Shown one piece after another: positions 24,349 to 32,305 of a stretch of 41,913 nucleotides of DNA. The DNA lies in contig JARNMJ010000039.1 in the NCBI GenBank assembly GCA_029432795.1, forward strand, positions 1-41,913, in the 5' to 3' direction. Numbering within the stretch: position 1 is the first letter of the stretch; every line of letters starts with the position of its first letter. Origin of the DNA: Pontiellaceae bacterium B12219 (lineage in GTDB: Bacteria; Verrucomicrobiota; Kiritimatiellia; Kiritimatiellales; Pontiellaceae). Both the position numbers and the translations under genes were made by a program. Below the pieces are notes generated by a model that searched no databases, was not told the DNA's origin, and saw only the letters and a list, made by a program, of their open reading frames with translations.

Positions 24349-25068
24349 TCAGTCTGTGGAATCGATCTGCTGCGAAGAAGGAGGGGCAAGTTCTTCCAGG
24401 GCCTGGAATGCAGCCTGGCGTTCGCCTTCGCGTTTGCTGCCGGCCTGTGCAGTCCAGGTTTGTCCGCAGGCGGTAACTTCGACTGTGAAAACGCGGTCAT
24501 GTTCAGGGCCGGCGGTTTCGATGGTTTTATAAACAGGAATCCCGTGGCCCGTGCTTTGTGCAAATTCCTGCAGTGCTCCTTTGGGATTTGCTTTTTTTAC
24601 GGGGGCATCCTGCAGTTCTCCGAGCTCCGGCAGAAATACGCGTTTAAAAATTTTATTGGTTGCGCGGGCGCCGCCGTCAATCCAGGCGGCTCCGATAATG
24701 GCCTCGACCGCATCGGCTAAATTGGATGCCCGTTCGGCTCCGCCGTTTTTACGTTCACCAACTCCGACGCGGATAAATGCACTGATGCTGAGTTTTGCGC
24801 CGATCTGCGCGAGCTTGCGGTCCTGCGTCAGGCGGCTGCGCAGTTTCGACATATCGCCTTCACGCGCTTCCGGATTACTTTTAAAAAGGTATTCGGCCGA
24901 CATGAGGCTGAGCACGGCATCGCCCAGATATTCCAGTCGTTGGTTGTCGTCATCCTGGTCCTCATTTTCATAGCGGAATGAGGGGTGGGTGAGGGCCAGT
25001 TCGAGCAACGCTTTCTTTTTGAAGCGATAACCGAGTTCCAGTTCGAGTTGTCGGTAGATGGACTTCAT
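24349..25068 (-). CDS. rnc: Ribonuclease III
   Basis: A 239-residue double-strand-specific endoribonuclease that processes rRNA and mRNA. The signature RLEYLGDAVLSLMSAEYLF and the second acidic cluster (ADAVEAIIGAAWIDGG) form the metal site. The C-terminal double-stranded RNA binding domain contains PKGALQEFAQSTGHGIPVY. The start codon overlaps the stop of the upstream methyltransferase gene by one base. A palindrome copy near the 3' end encodes AFQALEEL. Confidence 0.93.
   Translation of the reverse strand: MKSIYRQLELELGYRFKKKALLELALTHPSFRYENEDQDDDNQRLEYLGDAVLSLMSAEYLFKSNPEAREGDMSKLRSRLTQDRKLAQIGAKLSISAFIRVGVGERKNGGAERASNLADAVEAIIGAAWIDGGARATNKIFKRVFLPELGELQDAPVKKANPKGALQEFAQSTGHGIPVYKTIETAGPEHDRVFTVEVTACGQTWTAQAGSKREGERQAAFQALEELAPPSSQQIDSTD
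24394..24408. repeat. Dispersed palindrome copy (coding)
   Basis: Exact arms, spacer gggcc; encodes FQALE in rnc. Confidence 0.85.
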
Positions 25069-25952
25069 TAAAACGGGGCGGCTGTTCCGATTTTTGTGTT
25101 GATTGCGGCTTCGGCAATGGAGCGGCCATCGATGAGTTTGGGTTGCAGGCGCGGACGCCAGTGGCGGCGACGGCTGCGAATCAGCAGCTTATGGCCGGGG
25201 ATGAATTCAAGCTTGGAGAGTATCCAGAGCATTGGAAATGGAAGGAGGGAAAGGTTGTAGAGTTTGCGGAAGGCGTTGAGCTCTTCCTTGCCGGCATTTT
25301 CGCGAATCAGCCAATAGGGCAATGTGGTGATCTGTTTTTGCACCGCTTCTGCCAGCGTGGCAATCGATTCGAATGCGCCGTTGGAATAGGTGATTGTTTC
25401 CGGAACATCGAAGCCGTCTTTCAGTTTGTCAAAGAGTTCGCCGGCGGTGTAGCCATTCCGGAAGGCACCGTGTTTTTTAGGAGTCAAACTGAAGGCCTGC
25501 TGAAGCAGTGCGGTGAGCGAAAAGGGAAAACGCCGGGTTTCGCTGATGATGACCCATCCATCGTTTTTAAGCACCCGATGACATTCATGCAGGAAGGTAT
25601 AGTCGTCTTCCATGTGTTTGAGTGCATCCACAATCACCACCCGGTCGAAGGTATGATCTTCGAACGGAAGCTGTTCGTTCGGCAGGGTGGTGATGGGTTC
25701 GTTCAGGCTGTAGTTAATGGAGTCGGCGGCACTCTTGCTGGGGACGGCAGTTTTCCAGCTGCCGCCCAGTTTGCGAAGGTTTGTGCTGATGGCACCATCG
25801 CCCTCGCTGATTTCCAAGAGCTGGAGATTCATCGTGGTGCCAATGGCCCGTTTAATTTGATCCAGTTTGCGCGTGCGCCGAATGGAGCGTGTCAGCAGTT
25901 TTTCCTGCCAAATCCGAACTTCAGTATCCATAGTGTTATCTATTTCCCTCAT
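25068..25952 (-). CDS. Class I SAM-dependent methyltransferase
   Basis: A 294-residue methyltransferase. Motif I is LQLLEISEGDGAIS, a degenerate glycine-rich SAM loop. The central region reads DHTFDRVVIVDALKHMEDDY and LHECHRVLKNDGWVIISE, typical of the Methyltransf_11 group. The C-terminal 90 residues carry a hydrophobic stretch and a very basic segment (RSRRRHWRPRLQP). The acceptor is unknown. The ATG at 25952 or the one at 25931 could be the start. It is coupled to rnc by a one-base overlap. Confidence 0.75.
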   Translation of the reverse strand: MREIDNTMDTEVRIWQEKLLTRSIRRTRKLDQIKRAIGTTMNLQLLEISEGDGAISTNLRKLGGSWKTAVPSKSAADSINYSLNEPITTLPNEQLPFEDHTFDRVVIVDALKHMEDDYTFLHECHRVLKNDGWVIISETRRFPFSLTALLQQAFSLTPKKHGAFRNGYTAGELFDKLKDGFDVPETITYSNGAFESIATLAEAVQKQITTLPYWLIRENAGKEELNAFRKLYNLSLLPFPMLWILSKLEFIPGHKLLIRSRRRHWRPRLQPKLIDGRSIAEAAINTKIGTAAPF

Positions 25953-25987
25953 ACATCCGCGGAATATAGGTTCATGAGGGGCGCGGG

Positions 25988-27277
25988 TTAAAGCCTATTC
26001 ACGCCGGAAATGCCGAGCGCAGCGGTTTCGGTGATCTGAACCGGGACGAGCTGGCGGTGCAGATTTTCCGAAGTCTGGAATTCAACCGGGATATAATGTT
26101 CGGAATAGCCCGTGGCTTTTCCGTCTTTCACACCTTCCACCAGCACCTCGACTTCCAGATCCTGGAACTGGCGATGATAGTCGGAGGCCATGGTTTCGCC
26201 CAGATCGCGCAGTCGTTCGCTGCGTTCCATGGCAACGGCACCGTTGATCTGCTGGCCCATGCGTGCGGCCATGGTTTTGGGGCGGGGCGAATAGGTGAAA
26301 ACGTGCATTTGCGAAAATCCGACTTTTTTGCAGAAGGCATAGGATTCGTCGAAGTAGGTGTCGGTTTCGCCGGGGAAGCCGACAATGACATCGGTTGTGA
26401 AAGCGGGATTGTTGAGGGCGGCGCGGGCCCGTTCAACCGCATTGTAATATTCTTCGGCGGTATAGCCGCGGCGCATAGCGTGCAGGACGGCATCGGAGCC
26501 GGACTGCAGTGAAAGGTGAAGGTGCGGCATAATGTTGGGTGAACCCGACCAGACTTCGAGCAGTTCTTCGGTCAGTTCGCCGGGATGCAGGCTGGAGAGC
26601 CGGATTCTTCCAAGGTTTGGAATCTTAACCAGATTGCGCAGCATTTCGGCCAGAGAGGAATCGCGCCCTCTGCCATAGAGGCCCACGCTGACGCCGGTGA
26701 CGACGATTTCACGATAGCCGGCTTCGGTGAGCGCGGTGGCTTCACGAACGGCATCTTCAATGGCTTTATCGCGCGGTTCTTTGCGGAGCTGCGGAATGAT
26801 GCAGAAGGAGCATCCGATGTCGCAGCCATCCTGCACTTTCAAAAAGGCGCGGGTGTGGTCGTTGAACCGGGAAATGGTGAAGGTGTCGGTTTCGATTCCT
26901 TTAACGCCGTGCTGTTTGGGCATGGCCAGCGAGTCGAGCTGTTCGGCAAGGCGCTGCAGCCAGTCGGCTCCGGCCGGAACGCGGAATACGGGGTCCTGAT
27001 CAATCTGTGTGAGTTCATCGTTGGCGGCACAGCCGGTGACGATGACGTGGGCGAGCGGATTATTACGCTGCATTTTACGAATGGTCTGCCGCGATTTTTG
27101 CGCGGCGGCGGCCGTTACACCGCAGGTGTGGACGACAATCACGTCGGCTTCGTCGGACTGGTCGGTTTTGTCGAGCCCGTAGCGCTCCAGCAGCTGTTCG
27201 ATCTGCTGGCCGTCGTATTTGTTGACCTTGCAGCCTAAAACGTGAACGAGATAGGTGTGTAGTTGATTGGTGCTCAT
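25988..27277 (-). CDS. mtaB: tRNA (t6A37-C2) methylthiotransferase MtaB
   Basis: About 429 residues, a radical-SAM methylthiotransferase. The N-terminal domain has the three cluster cysteines typical of MtaB (LGCKVNKYD, VVHTCGVT, VTGCAA). The radical SAM motif is CDIGCSFC, followed by LSLQSGSD and a C-terminal TRAM-like region. LGCKVN rather than LGCPKN points to the MtaB/e-MtaB subgroup, which converts t6A37 to ms2t6A37 in tRNA. The frame extends to 27322, but MSTNQLHTYLVH at 27277 fits the family start. Two palindrome copies lie inside. Confidence 0.9.
   Translation of the reverse strand: MSTNQLHTYLVHVLGCKVNKYDGQQIEQLLERYGLDKTDQSDEADVIVVHTCGVTAAAAQKSRQTIRKMQRNNPLAHVIVTGCAANDELTQIDQDPVFRVPAGADWLQRLAEQLDSLAMPKQHGVKGIETDTFTISRFNDHTRAFLKVQDGCDIGCSFCIIPQLRKEPRDKAIEDAVREATALTEAGYREIVVTGVSVGLYGRGRDSSLAEMLRNLVKIPNLGRIRLSSLHPGELTEELLEVWSGSPNIMPHLHLSLQSGSDAVLHAMRRGYTAEEYYNAVERARAALNNPAFTTDVIVGFPGETDTYFDESYAFCKKVGFSQMHVFTYSPRPKTMAARMGQQINGAVAMERSERLRDLGETMASDYHRQFQDLEVEVLVEGVKDGKATGYSEHYIPVEFQTSENLHRQLVPVQITETAALGISGVNRL
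26153..26167. repeat. Dispersed palindrome copy (coding)
   Basis: Exact arms, spacer gatcc; encodes FQDLE in mtaB. Confidence 0.85.
26608..26622. repeat. Dispersed palindrome copy (coding)
   Basis: Exact arms, spacer aggtt; encodes IPNLGR in mtaB. Confidence 0.85.
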
Positions 27278-27316
27278 GATGATTTGTTCCAATAAAAGGC
27301 TTGGTTGTCTACCGTT

Positions 27317-27331
27317 TTCCAAGGATTGGAA
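27317..27331. repeat. Dispersed palindrome copy (intergenic)
   Basis: Exact arms, spacer aggat, in the divergent mtaB/nrfH spacer. That spacer also holds the pair TTGGAAG...CTTCCAA (about 27370-27400). Confidence 0.85.
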
Positions 27332-27498
27332 TCAAGTCGATTCATGTTCTTATTGATAATCGGTTTAAATTGGAAGGAGCCTTATTAAACTCTTCCAAAC
27401 TCCGGATAAATAGGGCACCTTACATGAAGATGCGTAAGTTGAGTTCCATTGTCGGGTATTGGTTCGGCTGCGATGGAACGCAGCAATCATAGAGGGGG

Positions 27499-28017
27499 AT
27501 GAAGAGGATGCTGAATAAAAGGGCGATAATTCTGGCTGTGCTGCTGGGGCTTCTGGTGGGGACCGGGGCTTTTACCTTCCGGTATGCGGAGGGACTTTCT
27601 TATTTCAGCACCGATCCGGCCGCCTGCGCAAATTGCCACATCATGAATCCGCAATACGATTCCTGGCAGAAATCCAGCCATCACACAGTGGCGGGTTGCG
27701 TGGATTGTCATCTGCCGCATGATTTTATTGGCAAGTATATCGCCAAAGCTGAAAACGGCTGGCACCACTCCAAAGGGTTCACCATGCAGGATTTTCATGA
27801 GCCGATTTTCATTAAAGGGAAAAACCGGCAGATTTTGCAGCATAACTGTGTGGAATGTCATGAGGACACCGTTCATGAAATGTTCAGACAGGACATAACG
27901 GATCCGGATGCAATCAGCTGTGTTCATTGTCATGCGTCGGTGGGCCACGGGACTTTGCCGACCAGTATTGGCGGGGCAGATCGAGGAGAAAAATGGGAAA
28001 GGGAAAATCATGAATAA
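27499..28017 (+). CDS. nrfH: Cytochrome c nitrite reductase small subunit NrfH
   Basis: A 172-residue membrane-anchored tetraheme cytochrome c. One N-terminal helix (about residues 8-28) is followed by four CxxCH heme sites (CANCH, CVDCH, CVECH, CVHCH). It takes electrons from the quinol pool and passes them to NrfA on the outer face of the inner membrane. Its 3' end overlaps the nrfA start by 8 bases. Length and heme count match the NapC/NirT-type NrfH subfamily. Confidence 0.93.
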   Translation: MKRMLNKRAIILAVLLGLLVGTGAFTFRYAEGLSYFSTDPAACANCHIMNPQYDSWQKSSHHTVAGCVDCHLPHDFIGKYIAKAENGWHHSKGFTMQDFHEPIFIKGKNRQILQHNCVECHEDTVHEMFRQDITDPDAISCVHCHASVGHGTLPTSIGGADRGEKWERENHE

Positions 28018-29440
28018 ACTAAAAAGAAAACAGGGAAGTGCCGGGATATTTATCGGACTCATCGTGGTTGTCGCAATCGCCGCCTCGTTGGTTACAGCAT
28101 TGCTGACGAATATTTTTGAACGGAAAGTCGAAGCCCGGGATCGCTACGTGCGGGTGGTTGAGGTGACGGAAGATACCACCGATCCGGAAATCTGGGGTAA
28201 AAACTGGCCGAAACAATACGACAGTTATAAACGCACTGCCATCAGCACCCGCACTCGATTCGGCGGTCACGGCGGTAGTGAAGCACTTCCGGAAGAAAAA
28301 ATTGAGCGCGATCCCTGGCTCAAGCGAATGTTTCTGGGCTATGCCTTTTCCATTGATTACCGTGATCGTCGCGGGCATGCCTATATGCTGAGCGACCAGG
28401 AAAACACGGAGCGTCTAACGAAGCCGCAATCGGGTTCCTGCATGCATTGTCATGCATCCATTATGCCGGTTTATCGGGAACTCGGAGATGGCGACGCGCT
28501 GGCGGGCATGAATAAAACGCATGCTATGCCGTATGAGGAATTGAATAAAATGGTTCATGATATGGGGCATGGTCATTCTGTTTCCTGTGTGGATTGCCAC
28601 GACCCGGAATCCATGGAATTGCGCGTAACCCGTCCGGCCTTCATTGTCGGCCTGCAAAAACTTGCAGAATCCGATGCGCCGGTTCCGGCCATTCCTTCGA
28701 TTGACATCTGGCGTAATGGTCCGCGCGATCAGCCCTATGATCCAAACGTGGATGGAACACGTGGTGAAATGCGCTCCTTTGCCTGCGGGCAGTGCCATGT
28801 TGAGTATTACTGTTCCAGTGCCATGCCGCTTACTTTCCCGTGGAGCAATGGCCTGACGATGGATGGGGCCGAGCAGGAGTGGAACGAAACGGTATTGCCT
28901 GATGGAGAACGCTTCTACGATTACAAACATAAAGAATCCGGTGCCGAAATTCTGAAAGCACAGCATCCCGAATTCGAGCTTTGGAGTCAGGGCATTCATG
29001 CCCGCAGTGGTGTTTCCTGTGCGGATTGTCATATGCCTTATATGCGTGATGGGGCATCCAAGGTTTCCGATCACTGGGTGCGCAGTCCGCTGCTGAATGT
29101 GAATCGGGCCTGTCAGGTCTGTCACCATATTCCTGAGAGCGAAATTCTGGCCCGGGTAGATTCGATTCAACAGAAAAACTTCGATCTGCTGCAGCGCGGC
29201 GGTGCTGCACTGATGGATCTGCTGGATGCCGTTCAGTTGGCCAAGGATGCCGGAGCAACGGAAGAGCAGTTGAAGCCTGCGCTCGAAATGCAGCGTAAGG
29301 CGCAGTGGCGTTTGGATTATATTGCCGCCGAAAACTCAATGGGCTTCCATGCGCCGCAGGAAGCGGCCCGTATTCTTGCGGAAGCAGCTGACTATGCCCG
29401 TCAGGGGCAGGTTGAAGCGCTGTTGCTGATTCAGCAGTAA
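28010..29440 (+). CDS. nrfA: Pentaheme cytochrome c nitrite reductase NrfA
   Basis: About 476 residues, reducing nitrite to ammonium with six electrons. The N-terminus is an uncleaved anchor or signal ([20 protein letters not shown]). Five heme sites occur in order: CMHCH (about 143), [21 protein letters not shown] and CQVCH. Conserved active-site surroundings are seen ([21 protein letters not shown]). The first, catalytic heme carries CxxCH, not the CxxCK of E. coli NrfA. The start at 28010 follows a purine-rich GGGAAAGGGAAAA stretch; the longer frame to 27908 overlaps nrfH extensively and is rejected. With nrfH it gives dissimilatory nitrite ammonification. Confidence 0.93.
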   Translation: MNKLKRKQGSAGIFIGLIVVVAIAASLVTALLTNIFERKVEARDRYVRVVEVTEDTTDPEIWGKNWPKQYDSYKRTAISTRTRFGGHGGSEALPEEKIERDPWLKRMFLGYAFSIDYRDRRGHAYMLSDQENTERLTKPQSGSCMHCHASIMPVYRELGDGDALAGMNKTHAMPYEELNKMVHDMGHGHSVSCVDCHDPESMELRVTRPAFIVGLQKLAESDAPVPAIPSIDIWRNGPRDQPYDPNVDGTRGEMRSFACGQCHVEYYCSSAMPLTFPWSNGLTMDGAEQEWNETVLPDGERFYDYKHKESGAEILKAQHPEFELWSQGIHARSGVSCADCHMPYMRDGASKVSDHWVRSPLLNVNRACQVCHHIPESEILARVDSIQQKNFDLLQRGGAALMDLLDAVQLAKDAGATEEQLKPALEMQRKAQWRLDYIAAENSMGFHAPQEAARILAEAADYARQGQVEALLLIQQ

Positions 29441-29463
29441 CATTCCGGATATCGGAGGAGATC

Positions 29464-29499
29464 AGGGGTGTCCGTTTTGAGCGGACGCCCCTTTTTTTT
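29464..29499 (+). terminator. nrfHA terminator
   Basis: GGGGTGTCCG and CGGACGCCCC pair (one G-T) around TTTTGAG, followed by a run of Ts. Confidence 0.88.
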
Positions 29500-29591
29500 T
29501 GGTTACGCGGGAGATTCCATTCGACGGATTCGGCCCGTTTGTGAAAAGCTGTACGCATAATTTTAACCGGCAATCTGATAAAGGAGATTCG

Positions 29592-30167
29592 ATGACACAG
29601 GAAGAAGTTTATAAAGTTTTTGAAGAAACGCAGGCATTGCTGAATGGGCATTTTGAATTGCGTTCCGGTCTGCACAGCAATCAGTTTTTCCAGTGTGCGC
29701 TGGTTTTGCAATATCCCCGGATTGCCGGGCAGTTATGTGAAGCGCTGGTTGAAAAAATGAAATCCGAGCTTAAGGAGCTGGAGGTTGATACGGTTATTGC
29801 TCCGGCGATGGGCGGGATCACCATCGGTCACGATGTGGCCCGTGCACTGGGTGTTCGTTTCATTTTTGTGGAAAAAGAGGATAACGTATTGAAGCTGCGC
29901 CGCTTTAAGATCAAAAAAGGCGAACGTTTTGTGATTGCCGAGGATGTGGTGACACGCGGAGGACGTGTGCAGGAAACCATTGATATTGTGCAGGAAAATG
30001 GTGGTGTTGTGGCGGCGATCGGTATTCTGGTGAACCGCAGTGGCGGAAAAGCTTCGTTTGACGCGCCGTTGGTCAGTCTGCTTGAAATTGAACCGGTCAC
30101 CTATGATCCGGCGGATTGTCCGCTTTGCCGCGAAGGGGTGAAGCTTGTTCATCCGGGCAGTAAGTAA
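29592..30167 (+). CDS. pyrE: Orotate phosphoribosyltransferase
   Basis: A 191-residue type I phosphoribosyltransferase that joins orotate to PRPP in pyrimidine synthesis. The PRPP-binding motif is VIAEDVVTRGGRVQETI, and APAMGGITIGHDVARALG precedes it. The ATG at 29592 has AAGGAG 6 bases upstream; the track-like extension to 29499 runs into the preceding terminator. The C-terminal CPLCREG and the overall layout fit the PyrE form found in thermophiles and many PVC bacteria. Confidence 0.9.
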   Translation: MTQEEVYKVFEETQALLNGHFELRSGLHSNQFFQCALVLQYPRIAGQLCEALVEKMKSELKELEVDTVIAPAMGGITIGHDVARALGVRFIFVEKEDNVLKLRRFKIKKGERFVIAEDVVTRGGRVQETIDIVQENGGVVAAIGILVNRSGGKASFDAPLVSLLEIEPVTYDPADCPLCREGVKLVHPGSK

Positions 30168-30251
30168 ATGGTATATGGTTCCGTCTTGAAGCGGGTTTTC
30201 CGGTCTCGTATGGCTGCCCGAAAGGCGGAGCTATAAACCTGAGCAATCGCT

Positions 30252-30280
30252 TTGACTTGTTCAATTCGAACGAGTACCTT
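30252..30280 (+). promoter_or_regulatory. Probable promoter of the CdsZ-like gene
   Basis: -35 TTGACT (30252-30257), 17-bp spacer, -10 TACCTT (30275-30280), 40 bases before the start codon. Confidence 0.4.
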
Positions 30281-30319
30281 TCGAAGCTTGTTTTTTAGAA
30301 ATTGAATAGGAGGTTGCCT

Positions 30320-31036
30320 GTGTCGCATCCGTTGGAACCGATTTATGCCTTGCAGAAGAAGGATCGTAAGCTTTTGAAACTCATGCGGGAATTCCGCGAT
30401 ATCCCGCAGCGAAAAAGCGAAATTGAAGCGCAGTTGAGCGGGTCGAAAAAGAAGCTTGATATGGCGCTGGACAGCCGGAAGCATACCGAAGCGACCTTGA
30501 AGGAGCAGGAGCTCGAGGTGGAATCCCTCAAGGAAAAGGTCACCAAATATAAGAATCAGCAGATGGACGCTCAGAGCAATGAGCAATACCGGGCTTTTGT
30601 AAAAGAAATCGGTGCTGTTGAAGATGAGATCAAAGCCCTCGAAGAAAAAGAAATTCAGCTCATGGAAAGCCTCGAAAAGGGGAAAACCATCGTGGCGGAA
30701 TGCGAAGAAAAGCTGAACCTTGAAAAGGCCGGCATTGCAGACGAGCTCGCTGAACTGGATGAACGCTCCGCTTACCTTAAGGAAAAAATTGAAGGCATGA
30801 AGGCCGATCGCAACCGTGCGGCGCAGGGTTGCGACAAAGAACTTCTTCTCAAATATACCCGCATTTTGAATAATAAACGCGATTTTGCGGTGGTATTGGT
30901 TGAGCCGGGCGGGCATTGCGGCGGTTGCCACATGAAGTTGCCGCCACAGGTTACCAACGACGCGCGGAATCCGACCAAAATTGTTGCCTGCAACTTCTGC
31001 GGACGTATCGTTTATAATCCGCCGGAACGCGGGTAA
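30320..31036 (+). CDS. C4-type zinc ribbon, coiled-coil protein (DUF164/CdsZ-like)
   Basis: About 238 residues. Residues 10-180 are a long coiled coil rich in E and K. The C-terminus is a zinc ribbon with CGGC and CNFC pairs and the family ending GRIVYNPPE. The chlamydial homologue CdsZ binds nucleic acid or type III secretion components; in most bacteria the role is unknown. The GTG start at 30320 has a perfect AGGAGG 6 bases upstream and is preferred to the TTG at 30302. rnpB follows, a neighbour pair seen in several bacteria. Confidence 0.8.
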   Translation: MSHPLEPIYALQKKDRKLLKLMREFRDIPQRKSEIEAQLSGSKKKLDMALDSRKHTEATLKEQELEVESLKEKVTKYKNQQMDAQSNEQYRAFVKEIGAVEDEIKALEEKEIQLMESLEKGKTIVAECEEKLNLEKAGIADELAELDERSAYLKEKIEGMKADRNRAAQGCDKELLLKYTRILNNKRDFAVVLVEPGGHCGGCHMKLPPQVTNDARNPTKIVACNFCGRIVYNPPERG

Positions 31037-31054
31037 ATCGGGTTTAAGCGGTTA

Positions 31055-31102
31055 GGTTTTAAGAGGTAAGCGCTGGCCATCTAAAACTTAACACTTCAAA
31101 CC
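31055..31102. repeat. Imperfect inverted repeat before rnpB
   Basis: 31055-31070 matches the reverse complement of 31087-31102 at 13 of 16 positions. It lies between the CdsZ-like gene and rnpB and may act as a terminator-like hairpin without a T tract, or be another dispersed element. Confidence 0.35.
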
Positions 31103-31113
31103 TGAAACCTTTT

Positions 31114-31471
31114 GACAGACAGGGTGTATCGGTCGCTCTTTCCAATCTTTGGAAAGGGAGGAAAGTCCGGACTCCGCAGGGCAGGACGTCCCGTGGTTAA
31201 CGCGGGAACTCATGTGCCAGACCGCATGGGATGGAAAGTGCCGCAGAAAATATACCGCCATACCCGTTTTGCGGGTGTGGTAAGGGTGAAATGGTGGGGT
31301 AAGAGCCCACCGGACCAAAGGTAACGATGGTCGTATGGTAAACCCCGTCTGGAGCAAGATCGAATAGGGAACCGAGGAGCTGCCCGCTCCGTTTAAGTTC
31401 CGGGTTGATCGCACTAGATAAATGACTGACTCCGCAAGGAGAACAAAATCCGGCTTACCGCCCTGTCTGTC
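31114..31471 (+). ncRNA. rnpB: RNase P RNA (type A)
   Basis: The catalytic RNA of RNase P, which trims tRNA 5' leaders. P1 is closed by GACAGACAGGG (31114-31124) and CCCTGTCTGTC (31461-31471). The conserved P4 core GAGGAAAGTCCGGACTCC is near 31157, the pairing partner region with AGATAAATGACTGACTCC and ATCCGGCTTACCG near the 3' end, and GAGGAGCTGCCC in the middle. A T tract follows P1 and could terminate transcription. The hairpin at the P3 position is an exact copy of the dispersed palindrome. Confidence 0.95.
31140..31154. repeat. Dispersed palindrome copy inside rnpB
   Basis: Exact arms, spacer atctt; the arms, extended to CTTTCCA/TGGAAAG, make up the whole P3-position hairpin. Confidence 0.85.
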
Positions 31472-31485
31472 TTTTTTATTCGGGT

Positions 31486-32166
31486 TTAGTTTGGCAGGTG
31501 GCCCGCCTGAAACACTTCATAGGCAAAGCGATCGACCGCTTTTCCGCTGGCGAGTTCCAGTTTGTTTTTGATGTTGATACGATGAGTATCGACTGTATTT
31601 CGACTGATGTTGAGCCGTTCGCTGATGGAAAGCGCATCAAGGCCCTCTCCGATAAGTTTGAAGATATCCAGTTCCCGGTTGGAAAGTTTATCGATCAGGG
31701 AGCGCGGGGAGTTGTGGTGCCCGTTGACCTTGTTCTGAATGCGTGTTGTGGTTTCGGGCGAGAAGAAGTAATCGCCCGATAGCACCGTGCGGATGGCTCG
31801 TTTGAGTTCTGAGGGCGGCGAGGTTTTCATGACGTAGCCATCGGCTCCCGCACGGGAGGTACGTTCGGCAAACAGTTTTTCTTCCGACATGGTGTAAACG
31901 AGAGTACGCAGTTTCGGATATTTCTTTTTCAATTTCTGAATAAGAGCTGTTCCGTCGGAATCTCCGAGAGAGAGATCAATGATGGCAAGATCAGGCAGGT
32001 TGTTTTTAAGGAGTTTAAGCGCCTGATTTGCCGAGGATGCCACGGCAGATATATTCAGATCTTTTTCGCTTCCCAATAGAGTTTTAAGACCGTCATGAAT
32101 GATCGGATGGTCATCAATGATCATGATGTTATATATTGCTCTATGCATACTGTTACACTTTCTCAT
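31486..32166 (-). CDS. NarL/FixJ family response regulator
   Basis: A 226-residue two-component regulator. The receiver domain shows the acidic pair in MIIDDHP and phospho-acceptor D64 in IIDLSLGD, with the conserved lysine-threonine region following. The C-terminal LuxR helix-turn-helix is LSNRELDIFKLIGEGLDALS through NISRNTVDTHRINIKNKL. GGAG lies about 7 bases before the ATG. No histidine kinase gene is in the window, so it is an orphan here. It is divergent from uvrC. Confidence 0.88.
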   Translation of the reverse strand: MRKCNSMHRAIYNIMIIDDHPIIHDGLKTLLGSEKDLNISAVASSANQALKLLKNNLPDLAIIDLSLGDSDGTALIQKLKKKYPKLRTLVYTMSEEKLFAERTSRAGADGYVMKTSPPSELKRAIRTVLSGDYFFSPETTTRIQNKVNGHHNSPRSLIDKLSNRELDIFKLIGEGLDALSISERLNISRNTVDTHRINIKNKLELASGKAVDRFAYEVFQAGHLPN

Positions 32167-32290
32167 TTAAACTCCATTTATCCTATAAAATCCGAGTGAA
32201 AAACAAAAGTAAAAAAGCAGTGAGCTAGGCCTGCAGGCAGCGGGTTGAACTGCATTTGAGGTTTTGCCATTTCCGAGTGCCCTGATATAT

Positions 32291-32305
32291 TTCCAGCCTA
32301 TGGAA
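32291..32305. repeat. Dispersed palindrome copy over the uvrC start codon
   Basis: Exact arms, spacer gccta; the A of the uvrC ATG is the last spacer base and TG opens the right arm. Confidence 0.85.

Noticed and set aside
24901-24925. Further palindrome-like matches with two or more mismatches (for example TTCCA/TGGTT near 24908)
   Set aside because: Half-site matches with two mismatches are expected by chance often enough that they were not counted; only exact arms were listed and single-mismatch copies mentioned separately.
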